Source: DATAGF01 sp963835685
Lineage (GTDB): Bacteria > Actinomycetota > Thermoleophilia > Miltoncostaeales > Miltoncostaeaceae
Direction of reading: 5' to 3'
Assembly: GCA_963835685.1 (NCBI GenBank)
Contig: CAWIGI010000012.1
Span: 124,001-188,000, forward strand
Length of the DNA: 64,000 bases
The notes under the pieces were generated by a model. That model had not been told where the DNA came from and ran no database searches. It saw only the letters and a list, made by a program, of their open reading frames with translations. This document shows, piece by piece, positions 31,773 through 40,789 of this stretch. The translations under genes and the position numbers were made by a program. How positions within the stretch are numbered: position 1 is the stretch's first letter; each line of letters starts with the position of its first letter.

Positions 31773-32357
31773 CCTGGCTCGCGCCCGTTGCCGTTGGTCG
31801 AGATCGCCGACAGGTCGGCCTCCTCGATCGCCTCCTCGATCAGGCGGCGGTGGTCGTCGTCGCTCAGCGAGCGGCGCGACACCTTCTCGGCCGCCATGAG
31901 CGCGAGGGTGGCCACCTCGTCCCGCAGGCCGCTCGCCGCGGCCCGGGCCTCGGCGGAGATCTGCGTCTCGGCGTCGGTCAGGAGGCGCTCGCGCTGCGTG
32001 TGCGCCTGGGCCAGGATCTCCTGGCCCTGGCGCTCGCCGTCCTTTCGCGCCTGCTCGCGCAGCGCGTCGGCCTCGCGGCGGGCCTCCGCCAGGCGGGTCT
32101 TGTAGTCCTCGAGCAGGGCGGTCGCCTCGTCGCGGCTCCGCTCGGCCTCCTCGATGCTCTGCGCGATGTCGGCGCGGCGCTTCTCGATCGCCTGGCCCAC
32201 GGGGCCGAAGACGTACTTCTTCAGGATGAAGAGGGTGATCCCGAAGATCACCAGCGTCCAGATCATCAGACCCGGGCTGGCCTCCAGGAGCGGGTTGCCG
32301 TTGTCGTCACCGGACTCGGCCTGGAGCGGCAGCGACGTAGACGGCGAGTGTGCCCAT
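31769..32357 (-). CDS. atpF: F-type ATP synthase b subunit (5' end probably frameshifted)
   Basis: The solid part runs from ATG 32266: one TM helix (MIWTLVIFGITLFILKKYVFGPV) followed by a long charged coiled coil (EKRRADIAQSIEEAERSRDEATALLEDYKTRLAEARREADALREQ). This is the peripheral stalk. The frame extends upstream with GDDNGNPLLEASPGL, a normal b-subunit lead, but finds no start. An ATG at 32357 (MGTLAVYVAAA..), only 12 nt after the atpE stop, is in a different frame. One indel near 32310 would join them. I therefore give the probable full extent, with 31769-32266 as the certain part. Confidence 0.9.
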
Positions 32358-32369
32358 CAGGTCCACGGC

Positions 32370-32648
32370 CTAGCCGATGAAGAAGGCGACGAAGCCCATC
32401 AGCAGGGCGTAGAAGACAATCGCCTCGGTGAGCGCGAGGCCCAGGAACATCAGGGACAGGATCTCGCCGCGGAGCTCGGGCTGGCGGGCCACCGCCTCCA
32501 CGGTCTTCCCCATCAGGTAGCCGACGCCGGCACCCGGGCCGATGGCCCCGAAGCCGGTGGCGAGACCGAGGGCGAGGATCTTTGCTGCATCCTCGACGTT
32601 GCCCTCGACCTGGAGCATGCCGGTCGCGAGCTGGGAGGCGACATCCAC
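32370..32648 (-). CDS. atpE: F-type ATP synthase c subunit
   Basis: 92 aa, two TM helices. The polar loop is RQPELR (55-60) and the ion-carrying glutamate is E75 in LALTEAIVFYALL. The residue after the glutamate is Ala and there is no Gln at the first-helix position used by sodium-type rings, so proton coupling is expected. An N-terminal extension of about 15-20 residues (MDVASQLATGMLQVEGNVED) precedes helix 1. Start has GGAGAA upstream; 25 nt after atpB. Confidence 0.96.
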   Translation of the reverse strand: MDVASQLATGMLQVEGNVEDAAKILALGLATGFGAIGPGAGVGYLMGKTVEAVARQPELRGEILSLMFLGLALTEAIVFYALLMGFVAFFIG

Positions 32649-32673
32649 GGATTCTCCTTTCAGTTGCCGGGTT

Positions 32674-33561
32674 CTAGTGCGATGGCGAGACGGCGAAGCC
32701 GATGTAGATCCCGCTGAGCATCGCGAAGATGAACGCCTGCAGGCCGGCGATCAGCAGCCACTCGAAGACGTAGAAGAACACGCCCACGGGGATGGCGATG
32801 AGCCCGGCGAAGTTGCCGAGCAGGATCACGAATCCGGCGCACATGATGATCAGCAGGTGGCCGGCGAGCAGGTTGGCGAAGAGCCGCACTGACAGGCTGA
32901 CCAGGCGCAGGAGCTGGGACAGCACCTCCAGCCCGGCGATGAACGGCTTGATCAGCCGGGGGGCGTCGGGCACGAGCGTCTTGGCGTACCCGACCGGGCC
33001 GTGGGCGCGGATGCCCTCGTAGTTGTAGGCGATGAACGTGACGAGGGTCAGCGCGATGGTGACGTTGATGTTCGCCGTCGCGGCGTAGAGCGAGAGGTCG
33101 GGGATGCCGAACGGGAACGTGCCGCTCTCGTGCGAGACCGGCAGCGGGATGAAGCTGATGAGGTTGCTGACCGCGAGGAACATGAAGAGCGTGGCGATGT
33201 ACGGGAAGTAGCGCGAGAAGACGCTCTCGGTCAGGGTCGGCCGGGCGATCTGGCGCTCGGTGAACTCGTAGGTCAGCTCCACGAGGTTCTGGGCGCCCGT
33301 CGGGCGCTGGCGCAGCCCGCCGCGCACGACGAAGATGCCGACCCCGATGCAGATGATTCCCGCCAGCAGCAGGTAGACGACCGCCTTGTTGATCGACATG
33401 TCGAGCGGGCCGATCTCGATCGAGATGTACGGATCGAGCTTGAACTCCTCCGACGGGTCGAACTTGGTCTCCTCCTCCTGCCCGAGCGCGAGGGAGGGGG
33501 CGGCGAGCAGGCACCCGACGGCGAGCGCGACGAGCGCCCGCCAGGACCGCCGCAGGCTCAC
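32674..33561 (-). CDS. atpB: F-type ATP synthase a subunit with signal-like N-terminal extension
   Basis: 295 aa from the GTG at 33561, which overlaps the upstream gene's TGA (GTGA). The essential arginine is in LVSLSVRLFANLLAGHLL; GYAKTLVPDAPRLIKPFIAGLEVLSQ is also typical. Five to six core TM helices follow an unusual N-terminus. Residues 1-26 (MSLRRSWRALVALAVGCLLAAPSLALGQ) look like a cleavable signal peptide and are followed by an acidic stretch EEETKFDPSEEFKLDPY before the first core helix. Forms the proton channel with the c-ring. Confidence 0.95.
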   Translation of the reverse strand: MSLRRSWRALVALAVGCLLAAPSLALGQEEETKFDPSEEFKLDPYISIEIGPLDMSINKAVVYLLLAGIICIGVGIFVVRGGLRQRPTGAQNLVELTYEFTERQIARPTLTESVFSRYFPYIATLFMFLAVSNLISFIPLPVSHESGTFPFGIPDLSLYAATANINVTIALTLVTFIAYNYEGIRAHGPVGYAKTLVPDAPRLIKPFIAGLEVLSQLLRLVSLSVRLFANLLAGHLLIIMCAGFVILLGNFAGLIAIPVGVFFYVFEWLLIAGLQAFIFAMLSGIYIGFAVSPSH

Positions 33562-33977
33562 CGGGGCGTGTCCTTGGCGACCCGCTGGCGCATCGCGAAC
33601 AAGAGCGTGCGACCGGCGAGGTCGCACGTGAAGGCCACCAGGAACACGACGCCCGCCGTGAGGCCGATCTGCTCGTCGTAGTTCAGCGCGATCACGAAGA
33701 GGATGATCGCGACCAGCCAGGCGCGCGAGATGAACGAGATGCCCGCGAGGCCCACCGCGGCGGTCGGCGAGACGTTCATCGCCAGCTTGCCCGTGAGCAG
33801 CTGCAGCGACCAGTTGGCGACCCAGAGGACCACGCCGAGGACCCACCCGTTGAGGGGCCCGCCGACCAGCAGGACGATGGGCAGGGTGAGCACGGCGACG
33901 ATCAGGCCGATGGCCGAGGCGATGGCGGTGAGGGAGCGGGGGCCCTCGGGCGTCTGGGCGGTCGCCGCGACCGTCAT
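33558..33977 (-). CDS. atpI: AtpI-like small membrane protein heading the ATP synthase operon
   Basis: 139 aa, ATG at 33977. Four hydrophobic segments (about residues 20-42, 45-62, 78-98, 103-122) with short polar loops. It sits in the canonical atpI position, overlapping atpB by 4 nt. AtpI proteins help assemble the c-ring in some bacteria; sequence conservation is low, so the name rests on topology and position. The C-terminus is basic (RTLLFAMRQRVAKDTPR). Confidence 0.75.
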   Translation of the reverse strand: MTVAATAQTPEGPRSLTAIASAIGLIVAVLTLPIVLLVGGPLNGWVLGVVLWVANWSLQLLTGKLAMNVSPTAAVGLAGISFISRAWLVAIILFVIALNYDEQIGLTAGVVFLVAFTCDLAGRTLLFAMRQRVAKDTPR

Positions 33978-34085
33978 CGGCCGCCCCTCGGCGACCGGGA
34001 GATTCCCTTGTGTGATGCGTCCTCCGTGGTCACGCGCGTCGAACCGGGCGCCGCGGGGGGCCGGGTCCCGGCCAAGGCGCCGCGG

Positions 34086-34091
34086 AGTATA
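34086..34091 (-). promoter_or_regulatory. Candidate atp operon -10 box (TATACT)
   Basis: The best -10 match in the window, on the minus strand 109 nt upstream of the atpI start. It implies a leader of about 100 nt. No good -35 hexamer is visible at 16-18 nt. The 345-bp divergent gap (33978-34322) contains no gene; besides this box and the hairpin at 34174-34198 it holds only GC-rich sequence, with an imperfect inverted repeat around 34050-34085. Confidence 0.5.
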
Positions 34092-34173
34092 CCTGCGCGC
34101 CGATCGGCCATGAGCCGGAACGCGGCGGCGGAGGACGTTCGTCCGGGCCGGCCGCCGGGCGCGGTGCAGGCAT

Positions 34174-34198
34174 GGCCGGCGGTGCGCCACCGCCGGCC
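34174..34198. other. Perfect 11-bp inverted repeat in a divergent intergenic region
   Basis: GGCCGGCGGTG (34174-34184) and CACCGCCGGCC (34188-34198) flank a 3-nt loop. Both neighbouring genes point away from it, so it is not a terminator for either. It could be a protein-binding palindrome or a 5'-leader structure of the plus-strand gene at 34323. Confidence 0.5.
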
Positions 34199-34322
34199 GC
34201 CAGGGACCGGGCGCCGCCCGGCGAACTGACCGGGTGTGCGGGGCCCCGGGACCAGCAAGATCCTGCGTATTCAGCCTTTCGGCCAGTTGCCGGGCGGGTG
34301 CGCCGCCCGCCACGATCCCGCA

Positions 34323-35790
34323 ATGCCCTGCGCGCCGACCGGCCGCGGCGCCCCCCGCAGGCGCCCCTGGGCCGCGAGCGTCCTCGCCGCGGCCGCCGTC
34401 CTCGGCGCGGTCGTCCCGGCCGCCCAGGCGCGCCACTCCATCCTGACCGGCGACGCCGCGAGCATCTCCCGCCTCGTCGGGCCGCAGCCCGGCGGCGGGG
34501 ACGGCCTGTCGGCAGCCGACGGCCTCTACGAGGACGGCCCCGGGGCGGTCCTCGGCAAGAGCCGCCAGGTCGCGCGGCTCTCGGACGGCAGCGGCGCGGG
34601 CACGAGCCTGTTCGCGCGCGGGTCGAAGGGCATGGCGGACCTGCTCCGCGAGCGCATCGAGGCCTCCGGGGCGCACGCGGTCGTCGTCAACGGCGTGAGC
34701 TGGCGCCTCAGCGGCTCCGAGGGCCGGCAGCTCGCCGACGCCCTCGCGGCGCTCGCCGCCGAGCGGGCTCCGTACGCCCCGGACGGCCTCGCCCGCAGGG
34801 TCCACCTCAACCTCCCGTCGCGCCCGCTGCCGCTCATCTACCCGGACTGGTTCTCCGGCGCGTGGCGGGCGATGGTCCTGGCGGGCGGCGTCTGGCTCGA
34901 GACCGACCGCGCAGGCCGGCCGTTCGCCGCCGAGGAGTGGCTCGCCTGGCCGGGCGAGCTCTCGCGCGAGCTCGAGCGGCGCGGCGGCGACGCGAGCCGC
35001 CTGCACCTCCGGCTCACCGGCGCCGGCGACCACGAGGCGACCTGGCGCCGGGCCCGCGCCGGCGACGCGTGCGCGCTCCTGGCCAACGGCCCCGGCGCCG
35101 CGCGGCTGGGAGGGGACGCGCACGAGTTCGCGGCCCAGTTCCGGGTGACCTTCGGCCCGGCCCCCGCGCCGGAGACCGGCCCATCGCGCATCGCCTGCTG
35201 GCCCGGCGCCGAGCTCGACAAGGCCCAGGCCGCCGCGCTCGCGGCGGTGCTGGTCGGCGCGCGGTCGGGCGTCCCGATGCCGCCGGGGACGATCGAGCCG
35301 TCCGTCCTGCTCAAGGGCCGCCCGACGGAGGTGTCGGTGCGGATGGGGCCGGACCCGCTCGGCATCGCCGCGGCGCTGCGGGTCGACCCGGCGGGCTTCT
35401 GGGGCACCGCCAAGGCCGAGGTGGTCGCGACCGGCCCCGGCTTCACCGCCCGCGGCGCCGTCCACGCCGACGGCTCGGCCCGCCTCTCCGTCACGGCGCC
35501 GGAGCCCGGGCCGGTGCGGATGCGTCTCGTCGTCCCCGGACGGTCGATCCAGCGGGCCCTCGGCCAGCCCGGTCGACCTCGTCGGCGCGCTCAAGCCGTA
35601 CGAGGACGTCCTGGAGGGCACGTGGGACAAGATGCTCGGCGCGCCCGCCGCCTGGGCGCTGAGCTCGCCGCTGGTGCGCCCGGGTCAGGCGCCCGGCAGC
35701 CCCGTGCTCGAGGTCGAGGACCGGCCCGAGCCCCCGCCCGACCCGGGCCCCGAGCCGGCCCCGATCCCGGGGCCCGAGCCCGCGCCGTAG
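34323..35790 (+). CDS. Hypothetical secreted protein with proline-rich C-terminus (frameshifted)
   Basis: ATG at 34323 opens a Tat/Sec-like signal (Arg-rich lead, then WAASVLAAAAVLGAVVPAAQARHS). The mature part has SRPLPLIYPDWFSGAWRAMVLAGGVWLE, EEWLAWPGELSREL and a beta-rich second half. No family or active site is recognised; the WFSGAWRAM..LAGGVWLETD block is the most distinctive segment. An indel near 35568-35572 shifts the frame. Correcting it gives VDLVGALKPYEDVLEGTWDKM and an acidic-proline tail (PEPPPDPGPEPAPIPGPEPAP) to the TAG at 35788-35790. Repeat copy C follows. Divergent from the atp operon. Confidence 0.7.
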
Positions 35791-35830
35791 CGCTCGCCGT
35801 AGCGCTCGCTGAGGCCGGGTTCGCCCCGGG

Positions 35831-35960
35831 CGCGCCGGCGAAATCGGCTCCGGCCTTCGGCCGGGGCGCGCCGATTTCGCAGATGCGGACCAATCCGGAT
35901 TCACCGCCTGCGGCGGGGCTGGAATCCGGAATTTTCGCCTCGGTGCCCTCGGGCTCCTGG
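35831..35960 (+). repeat. Two-hairpin intergenic element, copy C
   Basis: Between convergent genes (plus stop 35790, minus stop 35974). Hairpin 1: perfect 11-bp stem GCGAAATCGGC (35838-35848) with GCCGATTTCGC (35870-35880) enclosing CCGGCC-TTC-GGCCGG. One pair is T-A where copy B has A-T. Linker AGATGCGGAC. Hairpin 2: TCCGGATTC/GAATCCGGA around CCGCC..GGCGG. Tail CCTCGGTGCCCTCGGGCTCC to 35960. Confidence 0.85.
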
Positions 35961-35973
35961 GGGTGGTTCGAGG

Positions 35974-37065
35974 TCAGGTGAGGACGAGCGTGGCGGCGGC
36001 GGCTCCGCGCAGCTCCGCCACGCGCCGGGCCTGCTCCTCGAGGTCCCCGCGCGGGAGGCGGCCGAGCGCCTCGACGGTCACCTCGGCCGCCCTCCCCCTC
36101 GCCTTGACCCGCCACAGGCCGGCGAGGCGGCCGTCCCTCAGCACCGCTCCGGGGCTCGCGACGGGCCGGAACAGGCGCTTGCGCAGCTCGGGGTCCGGGG
36201 CGAGCAGCGACCGGTTGGGCTTCTGGAGATAGGGGTCGCCCGGCGGTATCAGCCGGATGCCCGTCGCCGGCGGTGGCGACTCGAGCGCGCCCACGTCCTC
36301 GCTCAGGAGCCACCCCGTGCTCGTGCCGACCCGCACCTCCGCGAGGTCGCCCGCCGCCTCGTCCCACAGGCGGCGGGCATGGGGCCTTGCGAGCCCGGCC
36401 CACTCGGCGAAGTCGCCGGGCCCGGCCGGTCCGTAGAAGCCGAGGAAGCGGTGGACGGCCTCGCTGGCGGCCGGCGCCCGTCCCGGCGCGCCCATCACGT
36501 AGCGGCGCTCGGCGTCGAGCCGGGCGCCGGCCTCCACCGTGGCGTAGCGCCACAGCATCGGGGCGACGTGGTGGCTCCCACAGCCCCGGCACCAGGGCAT
36601 CAGGTCGGGGCGCACGCGCGCTCTCAGCTCCTCGTGCAGCTCGTTCTTGCCGAGCGCCCGGCCGTTCGCCAGCGCAGCCTCCGTGGCCGTCGCCACCTCC
36701 GCGAGCGCCTCGCTCGGGGCGAATCCCCTCTCGGCCGCGAGACGCTGGACCTGCCGGCCGAGCTGTGCCCCGAGCTCGCCGTCGTCGCGGGCGATCAAGG
36801 CGCGTCCGTAGAGCGCCAGGTCGCCCGGCGCGACCGCGTGGATGGCCCCGCGGACGACGTGGGCGACGACGAGGTCGCCGGCGTTGACCGCGCGATGGTA
36901 GGCCTCTCGGGAGAGCCCCTCGGCCCGCGCTGCCAGCGCCAGCAGCGCCGCGTCGCGGGCGAAGTCCGAGGCCGGGCAGGCCGCCGCCTCGGCGATCGAG
37001 CGCGCGCCCCCGACGGCCAGCCCGGAGCGGGCGAGCCGGAAGGCGAGGACCTGATCCGGCGCTAC
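35974..37065 (-). CDS. Winged-helix DNA-binding domain-containing protein (HTH_42/YcaQ-like)
   Basis: About 363 aa. Segments ARSIAEAAACPASDFARDAALLALAARAEGLS, LVVAHVVRGAIHAVAPGDLALYGRAL, WCRGCGSHHVAPMLWRYATV and DPYLQKPNRSLLAPDPELRKRLF match the crosslink-repair-associated winged-helix family (pfam HTH_42, relatives of E. coli YcaQ/AlkX). These have been linked to unhooking of DNA interstrand crosslinks, though several branches are uncharacterised. The 5' end is odd: the frame reaches the wecA stop region with no ATG/GTG/TTG before QVLAFRLARSGL. The best-placed first codon is GTA at 37065, so a start codon may be hidden by a base error. Confidence 0.8.
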   Translation of the reverse strand, partial: VAPDQVLAFRLARSGLAVGGARSIAEAAACPASDFARDAALLALAARAEGLSREAYHRAVNAGDLVVAHVVRGAIHAVAPGDLALYGRALIARDDGELGAQLGRQVQRLAAERGFAPSEALAEVATATEAALANGRALGKNELHEELRARVRPDLMPWCRGCGSHHVAPMLWRYATVEAGARLDAERRYVMGAPGRAPAASEAVHRFLGFYGPAGPGDFAEWAGLARPHARRLWDEAAGDLAEVRVGTSTGWLLSEDVGALESPPPATGIRLIPPGDPYLQKPNRSLLAPDPELRKRLFRPVASPGAVLRDGRLAGLWRVKARGRAAEVTVEALGRLPRGDLEEQARRVAELRGAAAATLVLT

Positions 37066-38186
37066 GGCCGCTCGACCACCTCGCCGCGGCGGGCGAGGCG
37101 GCTGTCGCGCACGATCTTGATGACCGGCGTGCTGCGCCACTTCAGGATCTCGAGCACGTAGACGAGGTAGACCGAGGCCGCGAGGGCGATGAGGCCGGCG
37201 CCGATGAGGCCCAGCGTGCCCGCGATCTGGATCCCGCCCTCGGGGTCCTGGTAGGGGACGAAGCGCATGGTGACGGCGACGCCGCCCATGAGGGCGCACC
37301 AGCCGTAGAGGGCGAGCACCGTCTTCCGCTGCCCCCAGCCGATGGTGAAGAAGCGGTGGTGGAAATGGCTGCGATCGGCGCTGTACACGGGCAGGCCGTA
37401 CTTGAGCCGCTTGAGGATCACGAACGAGGTGTCGAGAATCGGGATCGCCAGGATCACGAGCGGCGCGACGACGGCGACGGCGGCGGCGCTCTTCATGACC
37501 CCGCTGACGGCGACGCCGGCGATGACGAACCCCAGGAGCATCGACCCGGCGTCGCCCATGAAGACGCGCGCGGGGTGGAAGTTGAAGACCAGGAACGCCG
37601 CGCAGGCGCCGGCGAGCGACGCGGCGAGGATCGCCGGATCGGCCCGTCCGAGCGACGCGGCGAGGATCGCGAAGGTCGTCGCCCCGAGGCCGGTGATGCC
37701 CGCGGCCAGCCCGTCCATGCCGTCGGTGAAGTTGATCATGTTCACCAGGGCGACGAACCAGAGGATCGTCAGCGGGTACTGGGCCCAGCCGAGGTCGCCG
37801 ACGCCCACGAACGGCAGCGTGACGTGGTCGATCGTGAGGCCCGCCGAGACGGGGATCGCCGCGCAGGCGGCCTGCCCCACGAGCTTCACGGCGGGGGTCA
37901 GGCCCCAGACGTCGTTGACCGCACCGAGCAGCGTGATGAGGATCGCCCCGGTGACGAGCGCCCGCTCCGGCGACCCCTCGGGGAAGTAGAAGAGCACCGG
38001 CACCATGAAGCCGGCGAGCAGCGCGAGGCCGCCCAGCCGCGGGGTCGGCTCGCTGTGGATCCGCCGGTCCGAGGGGACGTCCACCGCGCCCACCGCGCGC
38101 GCGAGCCGCGCCGCGAGCGGCGTCGTCGCCAGCACCACGAGGGCCGCGACGAGCGCGCACAGGATGGGGATGAGGGTGGTCGTCAC
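37062..38186 (-). CDS. wecA: UDP-GlcNAc:undecaprenyl-phosphate GlcNAc-1-phosphate transferase (WecA/TagO type)
   Basis: 374 aa with about ten TM helices. It starts lipid-linked glycopolymer synthesis by moving GlcNAc-1-P to undecaprenyl phosphate. Family motifs: NMINFTDGMDGLAAG, ARVFMGDAGSMLLG and the His-rich DRSHFHHRFF loop. The first cytoplasmic motif, normally a DD pair, reads LLGAVNDVWGL here: N91 replaces the first Asp (codon 37914-37916). In this protein class that Asp is important for catalysis or Mg binding. See the finding on GTCAAC. The LCP and sugar genes elsewhere in the window belong to the same polymer pathway. Confidence 0.93.
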   Translation of the reverse strand: MTTTLIPILCALVAALVVLATTPLAARLARAVGAVDVPSDRRIHSEPTPRLGGLALLAGFMVPVLFYFPEGSPERALVTGAILITLLGAVNDVWGLTPAVKLVGQAACAAIPVSAGLTIDHVTLPFVGVGDLGWAQYPLTILWFVALVNMINFTDGMDGLAAGITGLGATTFAILAASLGRADPAILAASLAGACAAFLVFNFHPARVFMGDAGSMLLGFVIAGVAVSGVMKSAAAVAVVAPLVILAIPILDTSFVILKRLKYGLPVYSADRSHFHHRFFTIGWGQRKTVLALYGWCALMGGVAVTMRFVPYQDPEGGIQIAGTLGLIGAGLIALAASVYLVYVLEILKWRSTPVIKIVRDSRLARRGEVVERP

Positions 38187-38219
38187 GACGCCGGGGGCCC
38201 GCTGGGGCCCTGGAGGATT

Positions 38220-39042
38220 CTAGGTGCCACGGCCGGAGACCTTCAAACGACCGTTGCGGCTGTGGCCGCGGTGGGCGACGGCGGCGGCCCGCAGCACCAG
38301 GCCGCGCGGAAGCAGGCGCGCGGCGAGCATCGAGCCCCGCGAGACGAGACCGGTCGGCGCCCGCCGCCGGCGGCGCTCGAGCGCCCGCCACGTGGCGCGG
38401 ACCACCAGCTCCGGGTCGTCCACCGGGACGGCCCAGTGCATCGTCCCCTCCGAGCCGGCCGTCAGCGTGAAGTCGGTGCGGGTGGGGCCCGGGCAGACCG
38501 CCAGGGCCCTCACCCCCGTGCCCCGCAGCTCCTCGGCGAGCGCCTCGGCGAAGTGCAGCCCGAAGGCCTTCGTCGCGGCGTAGGTGGCCATGTAGGGCAC
38601 CGGCTGCCAGGCGGCCGCCGAGCTCACGACCACCAGGGCGCCCGCCCCGCGCGCGACCATGCGCGGCAGCGCGTGGGCGGCGAGGTTGACCACCGACAGG
38701 CAGTTCAGCCGCACGATGCGGTCCTCGCGGCCGCGGTCGAGCTGCCACAGCGGGCCGTGGGAGCCGAGGCCGGCGTTCAGGATCACCAGATCGGGCGGCG
38801 GGGCCTCGTCGAGCGCGTCGCGGCAGGCCGCAAGGCCCTCCCCGGTGGCGAGGTCGGCGACCACGGGGCGGGCGTTGACGCCGTGCACCTCGCGCGCGCG
38901 GCGCGCCAGCGCGCGCAACCGCTCCTCGCGCCGGGCGACGAGGATCAGGGGGTGGCCACGGCCGGCGAGGGCGTCGGCGTACGCCCACCCGAGGCCCGAC
39001 GACGCTCCCGTGACGAGGGCCGGGACCCCGCCCGCCGCTCAT
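38220..39042 (-). CDS. Short-chain dehydrogenase/reductase (5' frameshift)
   Basis: The Rossmann start GVPALVTGASSGLGWAYADALAGRGH, LILVARREERL, LVILNAGLGSHGPLW and the catalytic set S (VVVSSAAAW), Y and K (YAATKAFGLHFAEALA) make an intact SDR. The frame upstream of the Rossmann fold ends at a TGA. An ATG at 39042-39040 one base out of phase (MSGG..) becomes the start if one base is removed from the G/C run near 39028. C-terminus is basic. Substrate unknown; family members of the DltE/YohF type act on fatty or polyketide-like substrates. Confidence 0.85.
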
Positions 39043-39686
39043 CCGCCGGCGCCTCTCGGCGTAGAGCCGGTCGCCGGCGTCGCCGAGACCGGGGACGATG
39101 AAGCCGCGCCCGTCGAGGCGGTCGTCGATCGCGGCGACGGTGACCGGCACCTCGGGCGCGGCGGCCGCGACGGCGGCCAGCCCCTCCGGCGCGGCGATGA
39201 GGCCGGCGAGGCGCACCCGCCGCGCCCCGGACGCGCGCAGCGTCCCCAGCGCGGCGACCGCCGAGCCGCCGGTCGCGATCATCGGGTCGAGCACGACGAC
39301 CTCGTCGTCGCCGAGGCCGCGCGGGCAGGCTCTCGAGGTAGGCGCGGGCGGTCAGATCGCGCTCGTCGCGGACCATCCCGAGGAAGCCGACGCGCGTGTC
39401 GTCCGGCAGCAGCGCCAGCGCCGGCTCGAGCATGGCCAGGCCCGGCCCGCAGGATCGGCACCAGCGTGACCCGCCGCGCCGGCACCCGCGCCGCCGCGGG
39501 GGCCAGCGGCGTCACCACCTCCTCGTCGCGCCCCTCGAGATCGGCGAGCGCCGCGGCGACGACGAGCGCCGACAGCGCCCCGGCGTGGCGCCGGAAGGCG
39601 TGGGGCGCGGTGGCAGCGTCCCGCAGGCGCGCGAGGTGGAGGCCGGCGATGGCGCCGGCGACGGCGACGGGCGGGCGCGCGGGCAC
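39043..39686 (-). CDS. upp: Uracil phosphoribosyltransferase (two frameshifts)
   Basis: Three frames join into one Upp. The first is VAVAGAIAGLHLARLRDAATAPHAFRR..VTLVPILRA. After about 39440 comes GLAMLEPALALLPDDTRVGFLGMVRDERDLTARAYLESLP. After about 39325 comes RGLGDDEVVVLDPMIATGGSAVAAL..DGRGFIVPGLGDAGDRLYA. The PRPP loop VVVLDPMIATGGSA and the uracil-binding GFIVPGLGDAGDR are diagnostic. The enzyme makes UMP from uracil and PRPP in pyrimidine salvage. The 3' end is not exact because the final frame runs into the SDR gene. Conservation either side of both junctions argues for sequence errors. Confidence 0.85.
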
Positions 39687-39695
39687 CCGCGGAGA

Positions 39696-40752
39696 CTAGT
39701 CCTCGCCGCGCCTCGGGGGGTCGGTGGGGACCGAGGGGGCGGGGCCCGCGCCTCCGCCGGCCAGGGTCGCGACCCGGGCGATCAGCCGGAGGAAGGCGGC
39801 CTCGGTGAAGCCGAGGGCGAAGGCGAGGGCCGCGAGGCCGCTGGCGTCGCCGCCGACCGAGACGATCCCGGAGCGGTTGACCAGGAACGCCAGCATCCCG
39901 GCCGTCGCCCCGACCGTCACCTGGGAGATGAAGAAGGGGACGAACTCGCGGATCTGCGACCCGGGGACCAGGTCGTCGCGGACGCGGATGAGGGTCCCGA
40001 GCGCGGCGCCGATCGCCCCCGCCGCGGCGGCCAGCTGGAGCACGCGGTCGTCGGGCACGGCGTCGGCGATCGCGATGGCGAAGGCCACGCTGGCGAGAAG
40101 GACGACGGGCGCGATGATCCGCAGCGCCCTCAGCGTGAGCTCGTTCCTGTTCCGCACGGGCACGTCGTCGAATTGCTTGGCGGCGACGAGCTGCTGCAGC
40201 ATCTGGCGCGTGAGGTTGACGTCCTCGGGCCCGGGGCGCCGGCCGCTCCTCGACCCGGCGAGGATCGGCGGGACCTGGCGCGGGTACATCGTGGTCCACC
40301 GCACGCCCCGGCCGTGGCGCTCGGTGTAGAACGCCGCGGCGCGCTCCCTCAGGTACTTCTCGTCGCCGAGGTCGATCAGGAGCGCCTCCAGCCGGAAGCG
40401 CCGGGCGAGCACGATCTCGATGGTCCACGGCGAGCGCCGCGGCAGGCTCACGGCCTCCGTCAGCTCGGCGACCTCGGACGGGGAGAGCGTGGCCCGCCGG
40501 CAGATGCCCTCCGCGTTGACGATGAGGCGGGCGAGGTTGCGGAGGGTCTTCCGGAACTCCGGGTCGCGGACGTCGGAGCTCCAGACGACGCCGTGCTGCT
40601 GCGCCGACCTGCGGCCGCGCGGCCACCGGCAGCCGAGCAGGCCGTCGATGCGGCCGAGCTCGGCGCTCGCGAGGGCGGCGAAGCGCTCGGCCGGGCCGCC
40701 CGGCGGGCGCGGGGCGCCGGGTCCCGTTCGTCCTCGGCAGGGTGTCCAGCAT
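39696..40752 (-). CDS. Hypothetical membrane protein (one frameshift)
   Basis: From ATG 40752 (MLDTLPRTNGTRRPAPAG) a frame change near 40690-40712 continues as AERFAALASAELGRIDGLLGCRWPRG. The N-terminal half is soluble and charged (LRNLARLIVNAEGICRRATLSPSEVAELTEAVSLP; LDRDEKYLRERAAAFYTERHGRGVRW-like). The C-terminal half has about four TM helices (IIAPVVLLASVAFAIAIADAV, LAAAAGAIGAALGTLI, FFISQVTVGATAGMLAFLV, LAALAFALGFTEAAFLRLI). I do not recognise the family; the membrane half resembles uncharacterised actinobacterial proteins with a soluble cytoplasmic sensor half. Confidence 0.7.
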
Positions 40753-40789
40753 CTCGCGCCGGACCCTCGCGCACCCCGCTTACCGCGCG

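Noticed and set aside
32370..32648. A sodium-dependent ATP synthase
   Set aside because: The c subunit lacks the Gln and Ser/Thr ligands of sodium rings around E75.
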